Positions 25,350 to 38,645 are shown, counted from the first letter of the stretch. The stretch is 64,000 nucleotides of DNA from Lycocorax pyrrhopterus obiensis (GCA_014706295.1 JACSVZ010000002.1:56691617-56755616), one strand, 5' to 3'. Notes: generated from the letters alone by a model not told the origin. Program-made: numbers and translations.

Positions 25350-26060
25350 CGTCATGTGGTGCAATGTCGGGCCTTGCCCCCTGCCACGGGCTGATGGTGC
25401 CTGCTGCAAGGGACCCCTTGGATTTGAAAAAGAAAATTCCTCGAGTCATCGGGGCTGGAACCCATACAGATGAATTTTCACGTAAGTTCCGGGGGAACCA
25501 AGGCATTTTACTTCGAGACAAGCTTTTCACCACTGATTGCGAGAACCGCTACCGTAGCGGAAGGAAGTCTGGCAGGGCCCGCCTGTGCCAGACCCTGCCC
25601 AATCCCGCCGCGCATCCGGGGCGTGAGTGCAATGGCCGCTGCCCGCTTCAAGCTGTTCGGTAGTAGGCTTCTTCCTCCCTGACCGCTTTCTGTGGCAGCG
25701 GGCGAGGGGCCTGGGAGGGCCCGCGCCGGCATGCGATTTCGGGCTAAAATCGTGGATCTCGCCTGCCTCAACCACTTCAGCCGTGAGTATGCCGGAACAG
25801 GCCGAAGGGTGGCAGTGCATCGCTGAGCGGCTGGGGCCGGCTTTCTCGGGCAAAGGAGAGAGGCGGGGAGGCGAAGACCGCAGGCGTTTCCTGGGAGGAG
25901 GTGGCGTGAGGCGCTTTCCTTCGCACCGAGATGTTTAGGAGTTTGCGCAGCAGCACGAGCTGCGTTTGTAGAGGCTGAAGGTTTTTCCCCTGTCCTGTAG
26001 AGACCGGGGTGTATGGAGCGATCTCCGCTGTAACGTCCCCCTCCCTCTCTCCGGCAGGTA
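25350..26060. promoter_or_regulatory. HUS1: HUS1 CpG-rich promoter and first exon
   Basis: CpG dinucleotides, scarce elsewhere in the host DNA of this window, cluster here (for example CCCGCCGCGCATCCGGGGCG and CCCGCGCCGGC), and the HUS1 start codon at 25731 falls inside. No TATA box is obvious, as is usual for a housekeeping promoter. The transcription start cannot be fixed by eye. The open frames on both strands are products of GC richness. Confidence 0.7.
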
Positions 26061-29000
26061 TAATTAATACAATCGCCAGGTTGGCCAAGACCTGCATCCT
26101 GCGCCTTACTGTCTGCAAACTGTATTTCATCCTCTCCGATAAAGTAGCAAATGGAGGCGCCAGTATGTGGTGTGAGCTGAGCCAGGTAAGCGCAGGGAAG
26201 TTCAGTAACTACATGTTGTTGGAAACCAGAGCATGCAATTGGGTTCGATGTATGAGGCGTTTCTTGTAGCCCTCACCTGCGATGTGCCAGGCCTCTCAAG
26301 GTCTGTCTGGTTGCACAGGTGTTTCAGGTTGGATATTCCCTTTACCTTGATTGTCACTTCAGTGTAAAGCTTCAGTGTGTGCTGGCCCACGTGGGCCTGC
26401 CCAAAACTGGAAACAGGAAAGCATAACTCACTGTCTAATGGACTGATTAGGTGTTAGGGGAGGACATTAATTGTTTAGCCTGAAGCAATGAGCCTTCATA
26501 GTTGTGCAGTGTGTTGTGATTCCTACGGTGATGCCAGGCAGAGGGAAGTTTCTGCTGTACATGTGCAGTTCTAAGCTTAAGGTCTGACAAATAAAACTTG
26601 CCCCTCTTGTTTGCTTTATTTCCCAACTTTCAAAAATTGTAGGGGAATTTCTTTGACGAATTTCAGATGGAAGGAGTAGCTGCAGAGCACAATGAAATCT
26701 ATTTAGAGTTGGTACCTGAGAACCTGTCGAGAGCGTTAAAAACTGCCCAGAGTGCTAAAGCAGTGAAGATCAAGTTGACTAATAAACACTGTCCCTGTCT
26801 CAGAGTTGCTGTGGAGCTAGTAAGTGCAACCATGCTTTCATGTTCATTATTAAGAAAAAATTCTTAAAATTTATTGCTTTTCCTAAGATCAAAGGGTAAT
26901 ATTTGGTGTAATTCTAGAAAACTAAAAAAATATTGTGCCATTTTCCATTTCACTAGCCTTTCTTGCCATCATGGTTGGTAGAACACAGAACCAGCTTTGT
27001 ATTTTCCAAAAGACAAAGAGGAGGTGGAGGAAGAAAGAAAGCTGTGTTATTGAAACAACTTTTTCTAATGTCTAGTTTTTTCCATTCCTTCATCCTCTGT
27101 ATCTTCTGTGGATCCTGTATATCTTCATCCTGTATATCTTCTGTCTTTTCATTGAAGCCATTAGGTGAAGGAGGTTTCAGTGTACTGTTTGGCTCTGTGT
27201 TTTGCCTTTGGTTTTCCTGATACTGTATGCTGACTTCTGATTTTTTTGTTGTTGTTAACTCCACTGATTCACCTCTTCAGCTCTAAGAATAGCTTATAGA
27301 TACACTAATGACTGATACCTCACAAACTCCTCCTCATTCGAAAGGGAAGCCCACTTAAAAGCATATTGATAGGCACCTAGGGAAAACTGGAACTGAGTGT
27401 CTGGGGCATGTAGTTGTAGCATTTCCCAGAGTGGGTCTGAAAAATTTAAATTTAGAATTCCAGTCTTGTGTTTAACTGCAAGAGCATCCTCTTTTTTCCC
27501 TCAAGCCATCCTTATCAAGCAGCAGTAGGATTGTGACACATGACATTCCTGTGGGAGTTATTCCCAGAAGAATGTGGAATGACTTCAGAGAGCCCAGTGT
27601 GCCAGACTTTGATGTAAGCCTCTGTTTTTATATTCCTTACTGAAAGGGGAGTTTGCAAGTGGAATGGTACTGCTACAGAGTATACTACTGGTGGGGTGTG
27701 GAAAAGAGTTGAAAGCAAAGAAGGAAGACTGGAGGTGACAGTTTTGGAGGAGTATGGAACATGGTTTCTATCTTGACAAGAGAGTTCAGAATGTATGAAA
27801 ACAGAGTGGGTGATTACCAATTGCTTCTGTGATGTTCACGGCAAAGGAAGAGAGCAGTAAAGGACTTGCATGGCTTTAGTCTGGAGCACCTCTAAACCAC
27901 ACAGGTTTAGACTGTTTCAGCTGTTTAGGTGCCAGAAGGCCCAAATAATCTGTTCTTTCTGAAATTCATGTCCTGTCTGGCAGAGTTAAAGATATGTGTG
28001 TTTCCTCCTGGTTTTTATATATCCTCTCAATATCCTTTTTGACTTTTAGCAGAGTTGCAAGGAAAGGTCCTTGTGCAAATGTGCTCCTATTTGAGGTTAT
28101 GGATGTCTGTTACCTCTATAGCTAAGAGTATTTAGATTCTGAAGACATACAAGAAGAAACTTGAAGTATTTTGTTCTTTTATTTCAGATTTACACTGTTG
28201 CAGTTCCAGAAATTACTGCAGTATCATGGGAATCTTGTTCTTTCCTTTTCGGCTATAGTAATTGACTATTTAATAACACAGATGTTCATGTGAGAGTCTG
28301 ATCTGCAAAATATGCCTCTACTTTGTTTTGAACACAGACTTGGAATGTTATGTCTGGAGCAATTGCTAGAATGATGGCCTGTTGGTATAATGGGAGAGAG
28401 TTCCTCTGTTCCTGAGACATTTGCTGATTTCAGATAGATATTGTGCCCCCTGCAAGCCAGAGATAACTCAGTCCAAACTAAGACAGAATTGAAAGTAGAA
28501 ATAAATGTGTCCCAATCACATCTGAAATATTTGTTCAGATGCAGTTCTTATGTCTTTCTAGGTCAGTATTTACCTACCAGTGCTGAAAACAATGAAGAGT
28601 GTTGTGGAAAGAATGAAGAATCTGAGCAATTTCATTGTAAGTTCAGGCACTTCAAGCATGTGTGCTACAGATATTATTTCATCAGGGACATAACATGTTT
28701 CACTGTTGCCTAAACTGGTGCTGCCACATTATCTTATTTTGAGATGAGTTAGACATTGAAATCAAGGCACCTGAAGCCTGTGTAAAGATTGAAGAGAATG
28801 ATGGGATTTATTTTAGGATTTACACTGAAGAGCTTTTCCTGGGCTTCTCAGAAAATTATGCTCTGTGTACTAAATCCATGAAAGAACATGGCATTGTGGT
28901 GCTACAAACCATCTTCACAGCTGGTAAGAAAGTCCTTCAGGAAGCTAGCTGAAGACTTTCCAGGTGATTTCATTATGGAAATGCCTATTAAGGGAGTGTT

Positions 29001-31994
29001 GTGTTAGGTGTCTGTGAATGAACTTTAGGTAAACTTGATGTAGGATTTAAAGGAAATTCTGCTAATAGCCCCAGGATGTCAGACTATGCTTTAGACTCTG
29101 ACATGTTGGGTTTAAAGTCTACCCTGGATTTCTGGAGTTCTAGTGGGCCTTTTAATTGAAAGAAGCCCTTTGCAGTTGAACAGAAAAGGGCTTTGGTTTT
29201 TTATTTAGTTGTTTTTGCTCACAGTCACCAGAATTGACTGACATGAAAGTTAGTAAGTGTAGAGCTTTGGAATAGTTTGGGTTTGATGCTGTTCCTACCC
29301 ATTTTGATAAATAGGAAATTTTCTGTTAACTGAGAATCCTGAAATTGGAACAGTCTTGGTTTTTCAAGACTTGGAAGAATTGAGAGATTACCCTGGGTTA
29401 CTGGCAGTTTTGCAAATGGCAGTCATCCTGCAAATACACATCAAACTCTTTTCCTTTGTGCAACTTTTTGGGGGCTCTGTTTTTACTTTCTTTCCTTTCC
29501 TTCCCCCATGTCCTTGGTGGATATGCTTATGCAAAACTGAGCACAGTGCTTTTGTTTCTACAGCTTTTCTCACACAGGATAGCTGTATGACAGGATTGAA
29601 CTTTACTAAGTGCCTTGCTTTCATGCTGTTAGAGAACAAAAGCATCAAATGTCACAATTAATTATCTTTGCTAGATGCATCCTGGTAATAAAACTGGTCA
29701 AGATCAGTGCTGCAAAATGGGCTTAGAAGCGATTTCTGGTAGTCCTTGTCCATTGTTTGGGAGCTTGGTATCTCCATTCTATACAAGATTCTGGTTGCAA
29801 TACAAGTATTTTTTTTCTTTTTTTAAAATTACTGAGAATTCATCTAATCACAGAAATGAAGTGCTTAGTTGTGCTTTAGGAATCCTCTGATCTGCTTGAG
29901 ATTTTTGTAAGACCATATATAGTCTCCTTCACATTCCTCCTTCCAGCTTTCAGGATGGAACTTGAAAGCTTTTACCACTTTTCCAGGATTTCTATCAGTT
30001 CAAAGTCCTTCTTGGAGTTACTGATCTGATGCAGCTGTTGACTATTTTAAAGTCTTGAAAGCAGCACTGTCAGCTCTTGGTGCATCCCATTTTCTGTGTG
30101 TGTCATATAGACTGTGTAGGTGCCTTTTAATTTGTTGAATAACTGAATGGAAATTCAGAAATCTTTGCATTTCTTCAACTTCAGTTGCTTATTTCTGAAA
30201 CCTTTTCCTCAGCACATGAACTTCCAAAGCTAATACTTGTTCTAAAAGTACTGGAGAGCAATTACTTTTCTTTCTTTTCATAATTTCTGAAAGTTTGGTC
30301 TAGGGTAATTCACACAGGAATGATGGGAAATGCATTTTATAGCTGAACATTCAAATGTTCAAACCATGTTCGGAAAGTATGGTTGACCTGCACTGAAGTA
30401 CTCCTGGAAGCTTGTATTTGAACAAGACCAAACTGTATTCTTCTGTAATTCTGCAGTGTGAAAGTGGGTTGCCTTAAATTGAGATTGATTGCAGGTGATT
30501 GAAGCAAACTTGAGTGGTGAAATGAACTTGAAAATAGAAACTGACTTAGTATCTGTAACAACGCATTTTAAAGACCTGGGAAATCCTCCCTGGGGTAAGT
30601 TTCCCTGTTTTTTACCTCCTGTGTCTGTCTGGTCTCATTATTTAAGTGTGTTGCTTATAACAGTACTTACCTTTTATTCTTTAGAAAATAGCATCAAGTA
30701 CTTTGAAGTCTTCAAACGAAATCTTAAAAAGTGGCCAATGGCATGTCTGTTTCATGTATGGGGGTGGTGGTGGGGAATCTCTTCCATTATTCTTGACAGT
30801 TTGGTAGGAAAACTGGGATTTCTTTTCCTTGCACTGCTGTTTCTGAAAAACAAGCCATTTGAGTTCCAGCGCTTCAGCGGTTTTCAGGTGTGTCCTTATG
30901 GGTGTTGAAACTACTGCTTATGTTTGGACTAAGTGTTGTGTCCTTACGCTTTTAGCATCAGAGGATGGATGTCAAAGTTCTGCTCAAGGCAGAGATCTGG
31001 AAAGTATGGCTGAAGCATGCATAGACATCAAGAAGCTGCAGCAGCTGCTTGCTGGACAGCAAGTCAATCCTACAAAAGCACTGTGCAGTAAGTTCAACAG
31101 CTCTGCTTGCAAGCTCCAGTTAAGTAGGGATGTTTGCCGTACTTAGTCTCAGCAGAATACCGTATATTCTGTTTTGTCTGGTTGAAACTCAACTATTTTC
31201 ACTGTACTCAAGGACTTCTAATATTTATCTTTTTAGGCAGTAAGATTCATATCTTAGGCATTTGGGGAAGAAAAACTAAAATAAGTCAGGCCCTTTTAAA
31301 AGTATCAAGCTGAATACTCAGACTCACTAATCATGCGTGTTGTCTTGTTGTCTGTTTTGAAGTTGTTACTAATTTTTATTACTATTTTGAGATATTATTT
31401 TTTGAAAGTCTTAAAGCCTTCAGCTTCTAGCAGAGAAATTGGAATTTACTGGCTTTTGTTTGGTTGGGTTTTTTTTCCTTTGGATGCTTTCTTACACTGA
31501 TTCTAATATTAAAATGTTTTTTTTACAGCTAGTGTTTCTAGCCATAGAAACGATACTTCCTTTCTATCAGAAGCCTATGCAGGGGTTTATATTCTATTTT
31601 TATAACTCTGTGTGTTTTTCCTGAGAACATCTGTTTGTTATGGTTTAGTGCAGATGCTAAGAATTTCCCAAGGAAGATTTAAATAATGGGTGTAGCATTA
31701 TAAACCTATACACTATATATTTACTTTTTGGCATCATCTTTCATAAACTATTAATGCTTTACAGACCCTCAGGATTTAAATTGTCTAGTTACCCTTCTGT
31801 CAGAAGTGGTAGAAGCATTGTTCTTATGGTGGCATCTTTAAAAGATGTAATTTTAAAGTATTTTTCCTGCTTTAAACTGGATTTGTGTTTTATTTTTTTT
31901 TCTCTTTACAGATATTGTACGTAAAAGAATTGTCCACTTCATTTTGCTCCATGAGGAGGTTTCACTTCAGTATTTTATTCCAGCAATTGCCTGA
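25731..31994 (+). CDS. HUS1: HUS1 checkpoint clamp component (complete, eight exons)
   Basis: HUS1 forms the PCNA-like RAD9-HUS1-RAD1 (9-1-1) ring, loaded by RAD17-RFC at stalled forks and breaks to activate ATR via TOPBP1. Exons: 25731-25782, 26058-26185, 26643-26819, 27506-27613, 28562-28636, 30495-30594, 30956-31087 and 31912-31994 (TGA 31992-31994). Phases join perfectly to 855 nt, 284 residues; human HUS1 is 280. Recognisable blocks: [16 protein letters not shown] at the start, [96 protein letters not shown] and [11 protein letters not shown] at the end. All introns are GT-AG. The exon 4 acceptor is AAG rather than CAG but follows a strong pyrimidine tract. The intron-containing structure argues against a retrocopy such as mammalian HUS1B. 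Confidence 0.96.
26820..30494 (+). other. HUS1 introns 3 to 5, no mobile element recognised
   Basis: The introns between the exons at 27506, 28562 and 30495 look unique. Intron 3 contains a short imperfect repetition of the word ATCCTGTATATCTTC around 27,110-27,150. No RNA gene seen. Confidence 0.4.
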
Positions 31995-32740
31995 GTGTTT
32001 TGGAATCTTGGTCATTTTCCAGCCTGAGGCCTCTTTCATGAAGTCTGAAATCTTTCCTGAGTTGCTGGAGTATTTTGATATGAGACACTGTTAGATGCAG
32101 CCATCAGATGGACATTATTTCAATATTTATCAAAGTATTCAAAATACCTCCTCATTCAGACACCCGTTTTTGTGCAGTTATGTGCTATGAAAGACACAAC
32201 ACTGGGGAGCTTTGGCATATCTTACTCTTAGGAGGAGCAAAACTGAAATTTGGCTTACCCACAGCTCAAAGCATCCCAAAAGCACGCACAATTAAATACT
32301 TCAGTCTCCTCAAAAAAACTGAAGTTAGAATTCATGTCTGGAGCTGCTGCTGTGTGTATTCAGTATTGAGCAATGCAATCCAAGTTAAGGGATCTCTGAG
32401 CAAGCTATCATACCTCCGTGAAGCAAGAGAGCCTTCTGGAGGGTTGCCAGACTGCTATTTGCCTGGACGAGTGTGCACAGCCCTCCTGAAGTGATACGGA
32501 ATTGAATTCTGTTTCAGCAGAAATCTTTTGATTAGACTTGCTCCAACATATATCAGCAGCTGTGCTTGTGCTTACTGCTTACTCTTTGTTTAACTCTTGG
32601 CCTGAGAGGATGAGCAAAACAGTCTGGATTACTTTGTTAATGTGAGCAGTGAAAATCCCTATGTACAGAATGAATATCATATGAGGACATGCATGAGCAC
32701 AGCAATTGGTGTGAAATAAAGAACAAGTTATCTGTGGATC
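31995..32740 (+). other. HUS1: HUS1 3'UTR and poly(A) signal
   Basis: AATAAA at 32715-32720 followed by a T-rich/GT element (ctgtggatcacattttttcc) marks the likely cleavage site near 32,740. Open frames inside the UTR have no recognisable domain. Confidence 0.6.
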
Positions 32741-33355
32741 ACATTTTTTCCCCTTTCCAGTTAGAAAACATTGTGCAACCTGTGTCATCATGGTGTCAGA
32801 CATGGTGAGATTGCATCTAGGCTCTCATGCCAAGCAGCCAAGAGCACGACTAAATTTCACTCATGGGAGTACTGCCCCTGCTTCTACCTCCTGGTTATTT
32901 TCTGAGGTCTTTGCCTGCTTATTCCATGTGTGATTTATTTGTTGTCCTGGTGTGTTCCATATAGCCTTTGTTGTAGAAATGGTGATTGAGTCTCTGCTGC
33001 CAAATGAGACTGAGAGTTTCTTCTAGAAAGTAACTTGTCATGGTCAGAAGTTCTTGGTTTTTGGTTGGTCTTTTTTTTTCAAGGGACATTGACGTTAAGG
33101 GAGCATTGAATCTTTTGTTCATATAAATGGTCAAGAGAAGGCTGAAGGCGAAGCAATGGCAGTGAGAAGATAGAATAGACTTGCAGTGATGAGCGTGTTG
33201 ACTGACTGTGGTTATAGGTTTTCTGCCTACTCCCTCTTTGTTCCTCCCTGCTCTTCCTTGCCCTGCACATTGCCTTATCAGTTGTCATATTTCTACCCAC
33301 TGCCTCCAACATGCTGAGGTTTGCATCTTTATCATTTGCAAAGTCCCATTTTGCC
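32741..33355. other. Intergenic DNA after HUS1, nothing recognised
   Basis: No gene or repeat family seen between the HUS1 poly(A) site and the first nested LTR. Confidence 0.4.
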
Positions 33356-33549
33356 TATGTTGTGAGTTGACCTTGGTAAGCAGCCGCTCACTCACTCACA
33401 CCTGGTGGGATGGGGGAGAGAACTGGAAGGGGTAAAAGTGAAAATTTCATGGGTTGAGATAAAGACAGCTTAATAGGCAAAGGAAAATACAGAATTCATT
33501 CACTACTTCCCATGAGCATAGGTGTTTAACCATTCCCAGGAAAGCAGGG

Positions 33550-33862
33550 TGACGGTGGACACAAAAGACTGACACTGAAGATGGTGGCAAGCATCAGCAC
33601 TTTATTACAAAAACCCAGCCTTTTTAAGCACTTAGCCAGTTATCTGTTTACATAGTTTTAAAGCATAACAAGCATAATTCAACCAACCACCATACACCAC
33701 GATGTGAGCACGCGATGGTCACGCAGCATGTTTTTCTACTCCTAATTCAGCTGTGTCTCTTTCCCACAGTCCTTCTGTACTTAGCCAAAGTAACAGGCCT
33801 GAGCCATGATTTTACAAAGGCAACAAGGCCTTAATTTTATAAGGTTTTACCTATATGCCACA
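33550..33862 (-). repeat. 3' LTR of the class II provirus
   Basis: Plus-strand ends TGACGGTGGACAC and TATGCCACA. On the minus strand a TTAAAAAGG TATA-like box precedes AATAAA (plus-strand TTTATT at 33601-33606), the usual order U3, R, U5. It pairs with 38666-38978 at about 98 % identity. Confidence 0.88.
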
Positions 33863-34070
33863 TCTCCCCCCTTCTTGGTTTTTTTTGATGAGGGTTCATG
33901 TACCCTAATGCCGAAACAGTCTGCACCTGTAAAGCCATTATCTTATTAAGACTGTTACTGGTCATCTGCTGGTCACAGGATAAGATACATGAAATACAGA
34001 TCACAATCAATAAAAACCCATCAAGAACAACCATGCCACTGACAAAGAGACTCATAACATAGGAAAACAA
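33837..34070 (-). pseudogene. Env transmembrane-subunit tail of the class II provirus (remnant)
   Basis: A 77-codon frame containing one hydrophobic membrane-spanning stretch (about residues 12-32, with a Cys pair near its end) and a polar tail that runs across the polypurine tract into the LTR. That is where the end of a class II env gene lies. Only this terminal piece is visible, with no upstream surface-subunit frame, so it is a remnant and not a functional envelope. Confidence 0.5.
33863..33877 (-). other. Polypurine tract of the class II provirus
   Basis: Minus-strand AAGAAGGGGGGAGA directly abuts the 3' LTR, as needed for plus-strand DNA priming by retroviral reverse transcriptase. Confidence 0.85.
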
Positions 34071-35904
34071 ACAGATAGTGTCCAGTGTCCCCAGAGAGAG
34101 AGAGCTGCTTCTGCACTTGGCAGTAAATGGCTACTGTTCCAAAGCTCATATGGCTGGAGCTAAGGGGCTGTGCTGTTTAGGCGGGAGAGAGTCCATTAGT
34201 TGAAAATGCTGACTTTAACATTATTGAATGTCTTTCTGGAAGCATGGAACAGGGAACAGCTGAAGAAGGTCAGCAGGAACACAGTAACATGATGGTAGGT
34301 GCAGTGGGACACAAGGCCTCTGTTGGCAGGCTGCCTCCGTAAGCTTCCAGGCACAGCCATGTTCCTGGCAGTCCTGCCTCTGCTCCTGCCTTAGCCATGA
34401 GGGCTGGATGGTGATTGGGTCATTTTTCCTCTCACTGGGCCTCGTTTTCTCAGAGGCAATCGATGTTTGTCCAGACGAGCAGGTAACCACTTTAGACCTG
34501 TTGGCAATAGGTACCTGTGTACCTTCTCCCCTAGGTTAGTAGATCAGCTAGGCCTTGCCATTGCACACCCAATTGTGGATCCCTTACGTAAAACCTTCTA
34601 GAAATTGGTTTCACACACGCAAATCTTCAGACCAGTATTGCTCTGCTGCGGATCAAAATTATTGATCTGCTTTCAAAAACTTTAGTGAAAATATTGCATT
34701 ATCTAAATGTTCCTGAGGAGCCATATTCCCCCTTCTTTGGTTTGTTTGGTTGGTTTTGGGTTTTTGTTTTTTGTTTGTTTGTTGTTTTGATAACATGCAC
34801 GTCACTCACTATGAACATGAAAGCAACATAAAAGCAAGACAATATATGTAATAAAACAATAAACTCACACTGAGCAAAAATAAGCAAGGTAATACATGTA
34901 ATCCACATCACAAGACAAAAGGATAGTGACTTAGAACAATACACCCTCAACTGCCTAAATACTGTACCATCACCCAGAGTCTGCAGTAGTTGGTGAGCCC
35001 CATTTCACAATGAGAACCTGGAGAAACCTTCCCAGGCAAGGCTTCCAAGTGTACCTTGAAAGGGGGTCCAGCTGTTAAAAGCCCAAATTGGCACGGCAAA
35101 GTGACCTGATTACATGTTTAGTGCAGAAACGCCTGGGTCTGTTGCCATACCTCCTGACCAGCTAGGGCCAGGGCTTGGCCAGAGCCAAGGCCTTAACTGG
35201 AAGGGTTTCCCTAACATATCCTACAAACAAGCCTTTATTAATAGCAGCTGGGAAAGTCTCCTAAAAAGATACGTGTCTTGCAGATAGCTACACAACGGTA
35301 TGCGAAAGTCTGTAAAGCAGCCAGCTTTGTCATTTATCTTTAGCTAAGTAATCAATGGTACCATTAACAAACTGCAAACAGCCAAAGAAATGCATATGTG
35401 TAACATGGAATAGTATCTTCTGGATAATGCCCTTCAGAAAATGTCAGTGAATTCATGATATGACATTAAGAACATACCCAGAATCGTTAATACAGTAACT
35501 GATCTAAGAAATCGAGATTATATTTCTCCACACACCTATGTATATATGACAATAAAGCAAAATAAAAGCAAGAAAGAAAGCACTAAACACCTTACAATCA
35601 TATGCATAATCTGGAATTGTTACTCATCCTTCTCTGCTACCTATGAAAGATAAAACAGCAAAGATTGTTATGAATGATTATCACAATTGACCAATGCAGA
35701 ACACTTATACCTATAGAATTTTCAATGAATTAAAGGTTCTAACAAACCGCATCCTCAAATATTTTTACAACTTAATATCTTATATTTTTGAACTGTTGCT
35801 TACCAGTTCTTCATCATAATTGTTTCAATTGGTTCAATCTTACCTCTATAACAAAAGAACTGTATCTTATAATTTAAATGAGCGTATTTCAGCAGAACTT
35901 CACT

Positions 35905-36245
35905 CAAATTAAACGTCACTTAAACATAACAGAAAGTAAACAGAACAAAAAGTTAACATCACTGAAATTGAATGAAAATTAATCTGAATATAACTTAACA
36001 GAAATTAAAATAACAGAACTTAAACTGAACACACTTAAAGTTGAAACTTAGCAGCACTTAAACTTGTCAGAAATTAAACTCAACAGAACTTAAGCCTAAC
36101 AGAACTTAAATCTAACAGAACCTAATTGTAACAGAACTGAAATGTAACAGAACTTCAAATTAACAGAACTTAAACCTAACATCACTTAAATTTTACAGAA
36201 CTTAACAGAACTTAAAATTAACATCACTTAAATACAACAAAACTG
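35905..36245. repeat. AT-rich degenerate minisatellite inside the provirus
   Basis: About 18 imperfect units of 15-20 bp built on the word TAACAGAACTTAAA (variants AACATCACTTAAA, AACAGAAATTAAA). It lies wholly within the class II provirus, between the pol and env remnants. Confidence 0.75.
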
Positions 36246-37339
36246 AAGTCAGAGTTGAGTGTTCCCTTAAAAGTTACAGATACAACGGAATTTAACTCAT
36301 CTTGACTCCATCATTACAAGAAAGCTACTGAAAATTTGTCATACAACAGTTAAACATCAATGAACAATATGCCAGTAAACAACCGATCCATAAATGAAAT
36401 AACAGCAACATGGATTTATTGGAGAGATTATAAAGGTGTGGCAAATACATTGCTATTTTACATAATTTAGTTGTGAGAGTAGCTCATGGTAACTATAAAC
36501 ATTATTGAAAATATCCATGCACAGTCAGGACTTTTCTGGTATAAGCACAATTTTGCAGGATTTTCCAATTTGCAGCTGTACTCAAAAAAAAAAAAAAAGA
36601 CAACATTGTATGTCTTTCAGTACTTTCCTGATGTAAGCTAGGGTCTTGTAAGGTGCAGCTTTACTCAGAAAAATGACAACAGTGTATATATTGGCAAATT
36701 GCACTTAAAACCTGCTCAGTTCGCAGATGGTAAGATGGCCTTTCGTGATTGTCAGTACAATAGAATTGACCTTGGACTATTAAAGGTAGTGGGATATGAA
36801 TACGTAAGGATAAAATACCGAGGACCTAGTCATATAGTACTGCCCTGAGTTTTGCACATGTACCTCTCTTAGGTCACTGGGTGTATAAAGCTGACACGTG
36901 TATATAAACAGCTACAAAGCCATGGTTTCAGATGATTCTAAAGGAGTGTGCTACCATTTACTCCACTGTTTTCCTGTCTTCATAAGAATAGAGAATATTA
37001 GAAACTCAGCCTCTGATCAGCTAACATACTCATTGGGCAAGTCTGTTTTGTAAGATGGTGTCACTTGTAGTCAATCTTCTGGTCCATCACTGTACTTAAA
37101 CTGTTTTGATATCAAGTCCAATTTCGATTTATAAGTGGAAAGGAAGAATAACTACACTTGAATCACTGAACAGCTCTACCTATTTGAAAAGCTGTCACAT
37201 GTTTGCTCGTGGGGAAATATTCACAATAAAATTACCTTATGAAAGCTGTGGGGCAAAAAAAGCAAGCAAAGTGGTAAAGCTAGCACAATTCCACCTGCCT
37301 TTACAGTGGGGAGTCGTGAGGCAGTTATATTCATAACTC

Positions 37340-37640
37340 GAATAGCTTCTGCAGATAACATTGATGGGGGAGTGAGGAAAGGAATGCTTGATTGATGAGT
37401 GGCTAAACTTACCATGGGCCTCACTCAGCTAATTGCTCCCAGTAACTCTTGTAAATCATTCAAGGTTTTGACATCAAGCTTTGGAGTTAATTGCCGAGGG
37501 GCTGCATAACGGTAAGTTATGCTCTGAGTGCACCAAGATTGTAAATATTTTTGCAGGTATATGTTTCTAATTTTTGTGGTAACAGCTAACATCATTGTAC
37601 CTGCGCAAAGAATCAGTATTAATTCAGTCCAATTCGACTT
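37340..37640 (-). pseudogene. Reverse transcriptase remnant (thumb/connection), class II type
   Basis: Minus-strand translation across 37428-37475 reads TLNDLQELLGAI followed by an in-frame stop and VRPMVSLATHQ, then LSAEA. This matches the conserved block after the RT palm in beta- and alpharetroviral pol. A degenerate upstream segment sits where the catalytic palm should be but has no acidic pair. Stops and the lost active site show it is dead. Confidence 0.55.
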
Positions 37641-38645
37641 TTTAAAATCAAAATTCTTAGAAAGGCAGTATACATCTTACATGACAAGTTGTACCAGTCA
37701 CGCAATATATAAGCATTTCTGTTGAAGAACTTTGGACCTTGCAAAGCAGGCTCAAAGGAAGGAATTAGGTAATTCTACTGGCATGCAGAAAGACACTACA
37801 TTCATACCTCTAGCCTTGAATCTCTCCAATAAACAATCCTGTCAGAACCTACAGCTTGCTGAAAATACAAAGTTACTTTTAACAAAAGCCAGAAATGTTC
37901 TTGAGATGCAGTAAAATGTATTTTTAACACGAGTAATTTGCATTTGTAAAGACACTGACTGAGTTTAGGACAAATTAAGTGTTTCCCAGAAGCTCAAAAC
38001 GAGATAGAAGTTTTCCTAACTATGAAATGGAATGTAAATATATGGTCTTCTTGTAGGTTACTTTATCTCTTCACTTCCAAGTAGCTCTTGGCGAGGGGGG
38101 GCCATGTAGCCTGCAGAGTCCAGTGGGCCCAGAAAGGGGGGTTACGGCCTGTCGCATTGGTAGCCTTCCTAGCAGTCCCTGTCGCAGATGTGCACAGGAG
38201 ATTTTTTAACGTCAAAGCCATTTTCATTTAGGAAACAGTTACAGGGTTTTTTAACCCATAATGAAAGTTTCTCCCATGTGGAGAATGTGCTGGAATATCT
38301 TTAAGCTGCACCCATGCTCCCAGGACACCACCCCAGTCCCAGGATACTCACAGTCCCGTGGTTCTTCATCCTGCGAACACCACTGACCTAACGTTATAGG
38401 TTGTGCTGGTGTCTTGCTCTCTGCTGGATTGTGGTCTGCAAAAAAGTCCCCTGTTGTCGTAGCAGGGTCTGAGCTCTGCTCTCTGCCGGCAGAGTCCCCA
38501 TGTCTGTGTTCCCAGTCGCTCACCTTGGGTCAGGTGTCTCTTTCTGCTTTAGTAAATCATCTGGACTTCTAGGTTCTCACTCTCCGCCTTGTACTGCTAG
38601 GCTGCACTCCACCACCGGCGCTCTCAGGTCCACAATCACGACCCT

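Larger units (their letters stand above)
33880..38645 (-). other. Internal region of the class II provirus, mostly unassignable
   Basis: About 4.8 kb. Apart from the env tail, minisatellite and RT remnant, nothing is recognisable. A 90-codon minus-strand frame at 38251-38523 sits where gag should begin, but I see no matrix or capsid motif in it. The plus strand is A-rich over 34.9-36.5 kb, so the sense RNA would be U-rich, opposite to the usual retroviral A-bias. Confidence 0.4.

Noticed and set aside
25325..26130. Several open frames on both strands around the HUS1 start, possibly a divergent gene
   Set aside because: A CpG-rich island alone explains them. No splice sites or conserved motif support a bidirectional partner.
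26950..27264. Minus-strand 103-codon frame within HUS1 intron 3
   Set aside because: Purine-rich low-complexity intron DNA; no domain, and it lies antisense between verified exons.
32108..32494. Plus-strand 128-codon frame just after the HUS1 stop
   Set aside because: Lies in the HUS1 3'UTR before the poly(A) signal at 32715; composition is non-coding and no motif is recognisable.
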